The notes beneath the pieces were generated by a model that saw only the letters and a list, made by a program, of their open reading frames with translations, did not search any database and was not told where the DNA came from. A program made the translations under genes and the position numbers. This document shows, piece by piece, positions 23,710-30,024 of a stretch of 39,198 nucleotides of DNA; within the stretch, counting starts at the first letter, position 1, and every line of letters begins with the position of its first letter. Source of the stretch: Mycolicibacter sinensis (lineage in GTDB: Bacteria; Actinomycetota; Actinomycetes; Mycobacteriales; Mycobacteriaceae); contig NZ_LZJK01000127.1 in NCBI RefSeq assembly GCF_001667945.1, positions 1 through 39,198 of the forward strand, written 5' to 3'.

Positions 23710-24176
23710 CTTTGCTAGATGTCATTTGATGGCACGTCACCGCATCTTTTCAAGATTGCTACAGCGGTCGCAAGAATCGGCTTACCTCTGCACTACTAAT
23801 CCGGTTGGCCTGGTCAGGCCCACAGCGGCATGCAGCGAACTTACGCCCCAAACCGGGATGCCGAGGCTTTTCCAGCCGGCTGCTGTCACCCCTCCCCGCT
23901 ACTCTCCGCGCCGTGCCCGCGGCCATGACGCCAGCCATGCAAATCGACACCGCTACCGCCACGTTCGGGAGTCGGGCATGATCCCGGCGGCGTATCCAGG
24001 AGAGTCCGGCGCGTCGCGAGCGGTAACAGCACTCACCCATGCACTGCCGTGGGTACTGGTCGGATGCCTGGCGATGAGGTCTCTCAGAACTGGCATGCAG
24101 TTGGACGAGCCAAACGGGTACGCGCGTACGATGTCGTTGAAATAGATCGGATTACGCGACGTCGTGTCCGAGTTAG
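23710..24176 (+). other. Non-coding or decayed DNA downstream of tRNA-Arg
   Basis: No gene is convincing here. Short open frames exist on both strands (for example minus 24228-23953), but none shows a recognisable family or a good start. One plus-strand frame runs straight through the tRNA. GC is lower than in the flanks (57% in the line at 24121 that I counted). I found no repeat of the tRNA 3' end that would mark an attachment site. The best reading is remnants of an inserted element. Confidence 0.5.
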
Positions 24177-24485
24177 CGGCGTTGCACAACCACTGGCGTA
24201 GGGTATCTAGCGTCAACCGTCGGAACAACTGTTCACCAGCGAATCCTGACCGACGTCGACATCTCGCGCACTGGGTACGACATCATCCGATCCATAGAGG
24301 GCGTCCGCGGCAACAATGTCGAAGCCTTCTACGTCGTAATGAACCGCGAAATGAACAGCTTCGTCGGGGAACCGGACGACAGTCGGGATACCTGGACCAT
24401 CGACCAGCTCCAAGCCGCCTACGACTCGCTAGACCAGATCGGCGACCAGGTCGTTCAAACCATCAAAATGGCGATAGGAGAATAG
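24177..24485 (+). pseudogene. Start-less gene remnant, unknown function
   Basis: A frame open from 24177 to a TAG at 24483-24485 has strongly coding-like use of G/C at third positions from about 24246 on. It reads like a real acidic helical protein (LTDVDISRTGYDIIRSIEG, FYVVMNREMNSFVGEPDDS, TIDQLQAAYDSLDQI, VVQTIKMAIGE). No ATG, GTG or TTG occurs before an internal ATG at 24339, which would remove half of it. It therefore looks 5'-truncated or frameshifted. I do not recognise the family. A second damaged gene begins 4 bp after its stop, so the two were probably an operon. Confidence 0.5.
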
Positions 24486-24489
24486 GTTC

Positions 24490-24727
24490 ATGGCCGCTGT
24501 CAAGATTGTCCTGAAGCATCTCAGTACTGCGATTGCCGGCCGCAAGCACCAGTGCCACCGCACCAAAGATCACGAAATTTCTCAAGGGTGAAACATCTTT
24601 GGTAGTACGGGACGGACCGCAGAGCCAAACCACCTACTGCGCGGCCTGTGCCGCGGACATCCTTGCCAAGGCAAGCCAGTCACGGTCGGAGCTATCCGCT
24701 GAACTCGGTAGGGCGCCAGCGGCCTAG
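24490..24727 (+). pseudogene. Frameshifted small zinc-finger-like protein gene
   Basis: From the ATG at 24490 the frame reads MAAVKIVLKHLSTAIAGRKH, then QCHRTKDHEIS, and hits TGA at 24589. In the +1 frame from about 24584 it continues naturally as KGETSLVVRDGPQSQTTYCA, then ACAADILAKASQSRSELSAE, to a TAG at 24727. Removing one base near 24578-24583 would give one protein of about 78 aa. It would have a Cys/His pair, a KGE turn and a C-terminal YCAAC, a pattern like small treble-clef (PARP-type) zinc fingers. The frameshift could be real decay or a sequencing error; two broken genes in a row favour decay. Confidence 0.5.
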
Positions 24728-24840
24728 TCGGCCCTTCAACAGAGGTATTTTCAGCGCGGCGCTCCCGCCGGTCTACGTGCAACCCTGCGCTACCGCACGC
24801 GCGCGGACGAGGGCACGTGGCCCGTGTCGCCTCCTTCAAA

Positions 24841-24846
24841 TACAGT
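24841..24846 (+). promoter_or_regulatory. -10 element of the T7SS-type cluster, predicted leaderless
   Basis: TACAGT is separated by 6 bp (TCCCCC) from the ATG at 24853, the leaderless TANNNT-N6-ATG arrangement. It also argues for the ATG at 24853 over an in-frame GTG at 24817. Confidence 0.5.
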
Positions 24847-24852
24847 TCCCCC

Positions 24853-25260
24853 ATGACCTCCCCCACCCTCAAGGTCACACCCGAAGGGCTGCGCTCCGCG
24901 GCGCAACGTTGTGAAGCCCTCGCGGGGGCGGTCGCACCGGCTCTGCCCACCGTGACCATCTCCGGCTGGCAGTCCACCGGCGCAGCCACGAGCGCGGTGA
25001 ACGCCGGCATGAGCACCATCGGCACCGCCTGCAAGTCCCGGATGACCGCGAACGGGGGCAAGCTCACCAAAGCGGCGGGCGAATACCAAAACCAGGACGA
25101 CCACGCCGCGCGGCGCCTTACCGCGGTGGGCTCGCACCCGGCCGCCGGATCGGGCGGCGACGGCCGTGCGGGCGGCCTACCGCCGGGCTTCACCCCGCTC
25201 GCGCCGCGCGGGTCAGGCATCGATGGCGGCGCAGCCGGCGGGTACGGGATAGGCCGCTAG
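24853..25260 (+). CDS. EspC-like ESX secretion-associated protein (DUF2580)
   Basis: The 135-aa protein resembles the EspC/DUF2580 family of small helical proteins linked to type VII secretion. The N-terminus LKVTPEGLRSAAQRCEALAG is characteristic, and a second helical stretch runs about 55-85. The general T7SS export signal YxxxD occurs as YQNQD (near residue 80, AAGEYQNQDDHAA) after the second helix, as expected for a secreted pair member. The C-terminus is Gly/Pro-rich and probably disordered. It stands 6 bp before the WXG-domain gene, so the two are likely co-translated and may form a secreted heterodimer. Family assignment is fairly firm; secretion is inferred. Confidence 0.8.
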   Translation: MTSPTLKVTPEGLRSAAQRCEALAGAVAPALPTVTISGWQSTGAATSAVNAGMSTIGTACKSRMTANGGKLTKAAGEYQNQDDHAARRLTAVGSHPAAGSGGDGRAGGLPPGFTPLAPRGSGIDGGAAGGYGIGR

Positions 25261-25266
25261 CCCCCG

Positions 25267-26658
25267 ATGTCTGGTTTACCCACCCTGTCCGAGGTCCGCG
25301 CTGCCAGCTGGGATCACCTGCGGACCAACGCCGCCGCCTGGCGAAACCTCGGGCGCACCTGGGAGTCGGCGTTCACCGAGGTGCACCAATCCTCTCTGTG
25401 CCCCGGCGGGGCCGACTGGACCGGTGCGGGTGCCGAAGCCTTCCGGGACCGCTCCTACCTCGACTTGGTGAAAATCCGCACGCCCGTTGACACCGCCGAC
25501 ACCCTCGCGGGGATCGCCGAGCGCGGCGCTGACGCTCAGGACGGCAACAAGAGTTCGGTGCTCGACACCGTCGATGGAATCGAGGGTGACAACTTCGCCG
25601 TCGGTGAAGACTGGTCCGTCACCGACACCATCACCTGGTATAGCTCCGCCGCGGAACTCGAACAACGCGAACAGGCAGCCGAGGACCACCATAGGTTCCT
25701 CATGTCCAAGGTCTACAAGCTCGTCGGCGACGAGGACGACATCGCCCGCAACCTCGCCACAGCCAGCGCGGGGTTGCACCAGTTCAGCTTCGGCGACGAG
25801 GGCGCCGACGGCTGGGCGGGAAAGAACGGCGGGCCGCCGCGTGCCAGTTCCGATCCCGCTGATCCAGCGGAGCAACGTGATCTGGCAATCGTCAACGATC
25901 CCGACGCGGACCCGACGGCGCGGCAGTTAGCGCAGGAACGCCTTGACGACTTGCGAAACGCTCAAATCGTCGGTGACTTGCCAATCGATCCGGTTCTCGG
26001 AGGCGACACACGTAGCCGCGCCCAAGCCAGACGTCAGCTTCAAGATTTTTTGGAATCCGGGCAAGCCTTTTCAGACCGCCCACCCCTAACGCCGGATCAA
26101 GCTACCCAGATGGTCGACAGGCTCGAGGCCCAGGGCCGGGAAACGGTTCTTCGCGGTTTCGCCGATCAACTGGAAGCGGCGGGCGTGTCTCCGCCCGGGA
26201 TCCAGCGGGTGCTCGACGAAGTACAAAGCGGAAAGTCACCCGGGCAGGTGATCCGCGAGGCGGGAGCCGGAATAGCCGGCTGGGGCGGAGCGTTGGGCGG
26301 CGGCGCGGAGACCCACGGTGCGGCACTGCCGAACGGCAGGCATTGGGGGAGCGCTCAGGTGTGGTCGAAAGCGGATGCCCAAGCCCTCGAGATGTTCGGC
26401 CGAAAGCTTGGCTACGCTGGCATCGGACTCGACACCCTGTTGACTTTCGACAACATCGCGCATGGCGCTCCGAAAAGCGAAGAAATCGCCAAACTTGGCG
26501 GACGCACCCTCGGTGGAATCGCTGGAGGATTCGCTGCCGGCGCGGCGTGGGGCTCGTTGGTGGGACCGGAGGGGACATTGATCGTCGGACTTCTCGGGGC
26601 GGTCGCAGGCGGTATTGGCGGGGAGAAGCTCGTGACGTTGGGCCTAGGTGGTCAATAA
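25267..26658 (+). CDS. WXG-domain protein with glycine-zipper C-terminus, candidate T7SS effector
   Basis: The 463-aa protein begins with a WXG100-like helical hairpin of about 100 residues (SWDHLRTNAAAWRNLGRTWE, then W51-T52-G53 in GGADWTGAGAEAFRDR). A charged helical segment lies at about 125-175 and a polar, Asp/Pro-rich linker at about 180-330. The tail carries small-residue repeats: LGGRTLGGIAGG, GFAAGAAWG (GxxxGxxxG, residues 421-429) and GLLGAVAGGIGG. Such glycine zippers insert in membranes in some T7SS (LXG) toxins. I see no catalytic motif. It follows an EspC-like partner and overlaps by one base (TAATG) a six-helix membrane protein. It could instead be a structural ESX-associated protein. 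GC is lower than in the core genes (53% in the line at 26041). Confidence 0.6.
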   Translation: MSGLPTLSEVRAASWDHLRTNAAAWRNLGRTWESAFTEVHQSSLCPGGADWTGAGAEAFRDRSYLDLVKIRTPVDTADTLAGIAERGADAQDGNKSSVLDTVDGIEGDNFAVGEDWSVTDTITWYSSAAELEQREQAAEDHHRFLMSKVYKLVGDEDDIARNLATASAGLHQFSFGDEGADGWAGKNGGPPRASSDPADPAEQRDLAIVNDPDADPTARQLAQERLDDLRNAQIVGDLPIDPVLGGDTRSRAQARRQLQDFLESGQAFSDRPPLTPDQATQMVDRLEAQGRETVLRGFADQLEAAGVSPPGIQRVLDEVQSGKSPGQVIREAGAGIAGWGGALGGGAETHGAALPNGRHWGSAQVWSKADAQALEMFGRKLGYAGIGLDTLLTFDNIAHGAPKSEEIAKLGGRTLGGIAGGFAAGAAWGSLVGPEGTLIVGLLGAVAGGIGGEKLVTLGLGGQ

Positions 26659-27350
26659 TGAGCGATTGGCTTTTCTGGGTGGTTGCCCTGTGTTTCGTTG
26701 CGGGATTTCTGCTCTCGTTCCTCAATATAAGCAGAAGTACGCAAAGGCGCCTCTACTGGAGTTTTGCATGCGCAGCAGGAGTGGCTGGCGCCATGTCGAC
26801 GTATCCGACGTGGGACGGCGCGGCCACGCTGGGCATTCTGCCCGTGGCGGCAATGGTGGTGATGGCGTATGTGGCCACGCCCTATATCAAGATCGGCGGA
26901 AAGATTTACTCCCTGACGGCCGGCGCCCAGCGCCCGGACGCTGAAGTTGCGCCTCAGGGGGAAAGCGTCTCCACGGAGCCAGAAGCCGATCCGACGCCGG
27001 GTTCGTACAGCGGGCTCCTCACGGCCGCGACGATGTGGTGGATGCTCGTCGTGATAGCGGCAATCGCCGCGGGGAACGTATATGGTTCCGCCGTCGGCAA
27101 AGGGGAGGTTTGGGTCGCGATAACGGTGGCCGCACTGCTCGCATTGCTGGCTGCCGGCACCGGATACGGGGACGCGAGCTGGCGTTATCCGGTCGCACGC
27201 AGGCAGTTTGTACAGTTCGGCGTAGCGTCGGTCATCACCGTTGGCACCTTCGCTCTGGTCTATCTGACCGCCTATTACCTCGCCAAGCGCGGGCCGCTGC
27301 AACGCGCGCAGTCGATGGAACGCCGGGCCCCCCGCGCCACTGAAAGGTGA
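26658..27350 (+). CDS. Six-helix membrane protein, candidate immunity protein
   Basis: The 230-aa protein has six predicted membrane helices: about residues 4-24 (WLFWVVALCFVAGFLLSFL), 33-50, 56-78 (LGILPVAAMVVMAYV), 119-143 (MWWMLVVIAAIAAG), 151-171 and 184-209. An acidic, Pro-rich loop (PDAEVAPQGESVSTEPEAD) separates helices 3 and 4, and the C-terminus is basic. No family is recognised. The ATG at 26658 overlaps the stop of the WXG-domain gene by one base, so the two are translationally coupled. A membrane protein encoded directly after a membrane-active effector would fit an immunity role; a transport or anchoring role is equally open. Confidence 0.6.
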   Translation: MSDWLFWVVALCFVAGFLLSFLNISRSTQRRLYWSFACAAGVAGAMSTYPTWDGAATLGILPVAAMVVMAYVATPYIKIGGKIYSLTAGAQRPDAEVAPQGESVSTEPEADPTPGSYSGLLTAATMWWMLVVIAAIAAGNVYGSAVGKGEVWVAITVAALLALLAAGTGYGDASWRYPVARRQFVQFGVASVITVGTFALVYLTAYYLAKRGPLQRAQSMERRAPRATER

Positions 27351-27417
27351 ACCTTTGGAGCCCCATCCCTGATCCCAGCAACTACACGCCGATCAACGCC
27401 GAAAGCGCGGTGCGCTA

Positions 27418-27984
27418 ATGCCACGCATACGCCTGCTTACCATCACCGTCACGCTTCTCGTTGCCCAGGTCCCGGCCGCTTGCGGGTTCGACGACGTCAC
27501 GAAGGTGTCCACCCAAGACATTCCCATCGACGACGCCGTGCGGAAGATCAACGGTGCCGCCAAATGGGCGCATCTTCCAGCATCGCTGGTCCCGTTGGAA
27601 GCCACCGCTCATCAGACCACCGCTCCGATAGAGACCGACACCAGCATCAGCCTGGCTTTCAAGGCGCCGCTAGCCGACGTCGACACCTACCTGACCGCCA
27701 TGCACGCGCGCAAGGACTACACCCTGGTGCGGCCCGCGAATGACTGTCCCCCGGCGCCGAGCGGACAGACTCCGGTACGACAACCACCGCCCCCATCGGC
27801 CGAGATGTGGTCTGACTCCGGGGTTTTCGAACGCTGCGCAGCTGTTGAGCAGTGGCAGATGTACAGCGATGAATGGACCACGCGAGGAACAACGGTCGGG
27901 ACCCTCTATCGCCAGGCGGGCATTCACTCAAGTAACACGGGAGCTGTCAATGTCTTTTTTACACTGAGTGGGCACAAACTGTAG
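27418..27984 (+). CDS. Exported protein, possible lipoprotein, last gene of the T7SS-type cluster
   Basis: The 188-aa protein starts with a signal peptide (MPRIRLLTITVTLLVAQVPA) ending in PAAC at residues 19-22, so it may be lipidated although the -3 residue (Pro) is not the usual Leu. The mature part has Cys residues that could pair (NDCPPAPSG and FERCAAVEQW) and a proline-rich loop. No family is recognised. It follows the membrane protein after 67 bp in the same direction. It could be part of the same system, for example a periplasmic guard, or an independent conserved mycobacterial exported protein. Confidence 0.6.
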   Translation: MPRIRLLTITVTLLVAQVPAACGFDDVTKVSTQDIPIDDAVRKINGAAKWAHLPASLVPLEATAHQTTAPIETDTSISLAFKAPLADVDTYLTAMHARKDYTLVRPANDCPPAPSGQTPVRQPPPPSAEMWSDSGVFERCAAVEQWQMYSDEWTTRGTTVGTLYRQAGIHSSNTGAVNVFFTLSGHKL

Positions 27985-27991
27985 CTATCGC

Positions 27992-28020
27992 CTGCAGCGC
28001 CACCACACCTCACGCTGCAG
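27992..28020 (+). terminator. Stem-loop between convergent genes
   Basis: CTGCAGCG (27992-27999) and CGCTGCAG (28013-28020) form a perfect 8-bp stem with a 13-nt loop in the 68-bp gap between two converging genes. There is no T tract on either strand, as usual in mycobacteria, so it may act as a bidirectional terminator or 3'-end stabiliser. Confidence 0.45.
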
Positions 28021-28052
28021 CTGGCATTCTGATCCGGGCGGTCGCCGGCGCT

Positions 28053-28691
28053 TCAGCCGTTGACCGCCCCACGCAGCACCATTTCGAAACCGCGCAGGAT
28101 GGTGTCGGCGTCGCGGCGATACTGCGGGTCATCGCAGTTGTCGGCCGACAGGGCCAGGCGGGCCACATACACCGTGCCGGCCGATTCCGCGGCCACGGCC
28201 AGGACTTCGGCGTCATGCTCGCGGGCGTTGGCCCATGCCGCCTGGTGGTACCGAAACAGCATCGCGGGGTGACCGCACACCTGCAGGGCCGTCGGGCGCA
28301 TATTCGACGCGCCGCCACCGTCGATCATGATCGCCCGGCCTTGGCTTTCCAGCTCGGCTTCCGGTGTCTCCGCCACGGTGATCCCGGAGTCCATGATCAG
28401 CCAGGCGTGCGCGCGGTGGCCGTCGTGGGTGGGTTTGTCCGACCACATCGAGAGCCGAATGTCTCGGAGGCGGTGGTCCTGGATTTTCCAGCCGTCCGGC
28501 AACGGCACCCACAGCAGCGGTTCGACATCGTCGCGCGGCGTGATCGGCGTCAACGGCGCCGAGACGTGCTGACATCCGGCATCGCCGATACGCACGGCAC
28601 TGCCGGCCGTCGACCGGGAGCACGCCGATACGCCCGCCGCGATCAGCCCTGCCGTCATCAGTGGCATCATCAATAGCGTGGCCCGCTCCAC
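28053..28691 (-). CDS. Lipoprotein, LpqN/LpqT-like
   Basis: The 212-aa protein has a lipoprotein signal peptide (TAGLIAAGVSACS): the lipobox VSAC fits [LVI][ASTVI][GAS]C with Cys at about residue 24. The mature domain has a WVPLPDGWK segment, a central AHAWLIMDSGI strand and a helix near the end (YRRDADTILRGFEMVL). This layout recalls the mycobacterial LpqN/LpqT lipoproteins, which are surface-exposed and of unclear role. Two Cys (VCGHPAM and NCDDPQY) may form a disulphide. The GTG at 28691 is used; an ATG at 28670 is an alternative. It is divergent from the small HTH gene. Confidence 0.65.
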   Translation of the reverse strand: MERATLLMMPLMTAGLIAAGVSACSRSTAGSAVRIGDAGCQHVSAPLTPITPRDDVEPLLWVPLPDGWKIQDHRLRDIRLSMWSDKPTHDGHRAHAWLIMDSGITVAETPEAELESQGRAIMIDGGGASNMRPTALQVCGHPAMLFRYHQAAWANAREHDAEVLAVAAESAGTVYVARLALSADNCDDPQYRRDADTILRGFEMVLRGAVNG

Positions 28692-28739
28692 AGCTTGGAT
28701 TATTGCGCACCAGGCCCGACCTTATATCCCGTGCATGAC

Positions 28740-28982
28740 ATGATTGCGACTGACGACAGCACCGGACTCGAACAGCTCAGCTCTGCTACTCACCCGGCGT
28801 GGGACGCCAAGGCATTCCGCCGGATCGTCGCCGCGGTGGAGTCTGTCCGGGAGGCCGATGCCGAACTGACTGCCGCGGTTCGGGAAGCCCGGAAGCGCGG
28901 CGACTCCTGGACCGCTATCGCCGTTGCGCTGGGCACCACGCGGCAAGCCGCACAGCAACGGTTCGGAAAGTTGACCGACTGA
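28740..28982 (+). CDS. Small helix-turn-helix protein
   Basis: The 80-aa protein is all helical. Its C-terminal half (SWTAIAVALGTTRQAAQQRFGKL) is a helix-turn-helix of the kind found in many small actinobacterial DNA-binding proteins; the preceding AFRRIVAAVESVREADAELT would be a coiled helix. No ligand or catalytic domain is present. Start could be ATG at 28740 or GTG at 28731. It is divergent from the lipoprotein gene with 48 bp between them, so it might control that gene. Its target is unknown. Confidence 0.7.
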   Translation: MIATDDSTGLEQLSSATHPAWDAKAFRRIVAAVESVREADAELTAAVREARKRGDSWTAIAVALGTTRQAAQQRFGKLTD

Positions 28983-29033
28983 TCCCCGTCTTCGCGGAGA
29001 GCGGAATCGCTACGGATAAGTCTCTACCACCCC

Positions 29034-29039
29034 TAGTCT
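29034..29039 (+). promoter_or_regulatory. -10 element, predicted leaderless start
   Basis: TAGTCT is 7 bp upstream of the GTG at 29047, the leaderless arrangement. No -35 or Shine-Dalgarno sequence is apparent. Confidence 0.45.
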
Positions 29040-29046
29040 CAACCGG

Positions 29047-29964
29047 GTGACGATTCGCCTTGGCTTCCAGATCCCCGACTTCTCCTACGGCACCGACGTT
29101 TCGAAGCTGTTCCCCACCGTCATCGCCCAAGCCCAAGAGGCCGAAGCGGCCGGGTTCGACGCGGTGTTCGTGATGGACCACTTCTACCAACTGCCCATGC
29201 TGGGCTCCCCCGACCAGCCGATGCTCGAGGCCTACACGACCCTCGGCGCGCTGGCCACCGCCACCGAACGCGTGCAGTTGGGCACGCTGGTCACCGGCAA
29301 CACCTACCGCAACCCGGCCCTGTTGGCCAAGATCATCACCACCCTGGACGTCGTCAGCGCCGGCCGCGCGGTGCTGGGCATCGGCACCGGGTGGTTCGAG
29401 CTCGAACACGACCAGCTGGGTTTCGAATTCGGCACTTTCACCGACCGGTTCAACCGGCTCGACGAGGCGCTGCAGATCATCCTGCCGATGATCAGGGGTG
29501 AGCGGCCGACGTTCGAGGGCAAGTGGTACCGCACTTGGGAGGCGATGGCCGAACCCCGTTTCCGCGACCACATTCCACTGTTGATCGGCGGCAGCGGCGA
29601 GAAGAAGACGATCCCGCTGGCGGCACGCTACTTCGATCACCTCAACCTCATCACCGGATTCGACCAGATCCGCGCGAAGATGGACGTGGTGCGGCGCAGC
29701 TGCGAGGAGATCGGCCGTGATCCGGCCACGCTGGAAACCACCATGTTGCTCACCGCGCTGGCCGGCCAGAACGTCACCGCCGAGCAGATCCCCGCCGCGA
29801 TGAGCCAGCGGATGGTGGCCGGCAGTCCGGAAGCGATCGCCGAGCAGATCAAGACCAAGGTGCTCGACGCCGGCGTCGGCGGGGTCACCATGAACATTCC
29901 CGGCTATACCCCCGGGGTGATCGCCGAGGTCGGCGCCGCGTTGCGCGAGGTGTTCGACGCCTGA
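29047..29964 (+). CDS. LLM-class F420-dependent oxidoreductase
   Basis: The 305-aa protein is a luciferase-like (alpha/beta)8 barrel. It shows GFQIPDFSYG at strand 1, the AEAAGFDAVFVMDHF motif, NTYRNPALLAKIITTLDVVS and GRAVLGIGTGWFELEH near residues 108-125. Mycobacteria use this family with coenzyme F420 as hydride donor or acceptor. The substrate cannot be told from sequence. It is monocistronic, with a GTG start and a predicted leaderless promoter, and it converges on the DUF4185 gene across the hairpin at 29968-30021. Confidence 0.88.
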   Translation: MTIRLGFQIPDFSYGTDVSKLFPTVIAQAQEAEAAGFDAVFVMDHFYQLPMLGSPDQPMLEAYTTLGALATATERVQLGTLVTGNTYRNPALLAKIITTLDVVSAGRAVLGIGTGWFELEHDQLGFEFGTFTDRFNRLDEALQIILPMIRGERPTFEGKWYRTWEAMAEPRFRDHIPLLIGGSGEKKTIPLAARYFDHLNLITGFDQIRAKMDVVRRSCEEIGRDPATLETTMLLTALAGQNVTAEQIPAAMSQRMVAGSPEAIAEQIKTKVLDAGVGGVTMNIPGYTPGVIAEVGAALREVFDA

Positions 29965-29967
29965 CGA

Positions 29968-30021
29968 TAAGTGAAGTCAACCGACGTCGTTGACTTCACT
30001 TACGGCCTTAAGTGAAGTCAA
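29968..30021. repeat. Three-arm repeat forming alternative hairpins
   Basis: A 13-bp unit TAAGTGAAGTCAA occurs at 29968-29980, inverted at 29990-30002, and direct again at 30009-30021. Arms 1 and 2 form a 14-bp perfect stem (one extra C-G pair) with a 7-nt loop. Arms 2 and 3 form a 13-bp stem with a 6-nt loop. The two structures exclude each other. It fills the 60-bp gap between two convergent genes. A terminator or a dispersed repeat family are the likeliest explanations. Confidence 0.85.
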
Positions 30022-30024
30022 ACG

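Noticed and set aside
23633..24145. Plus-strand frame running through the tRNA gene
   Set aside because: Its first 25 codons are the tRNA-Arg sequence, a pattern that creates false genes in many genomes; the rest has no coding signature.
23953..24228. Minus-strand 91-codon frame in the decayed region
   Set aside because: It has some protein-like stretches (NPIYFNDIVRAYPFGSSN) but no recognisable family, no ribosome-binding site, and a frame break near its end. Not strong enough to call.
23637..24852. Attachment-site duplication of the tRNA 3' end
   Set aside because: I looked for a second copy of the T-arm and acceptor sequence downstream and found none in the window; no integrase gene is present either.
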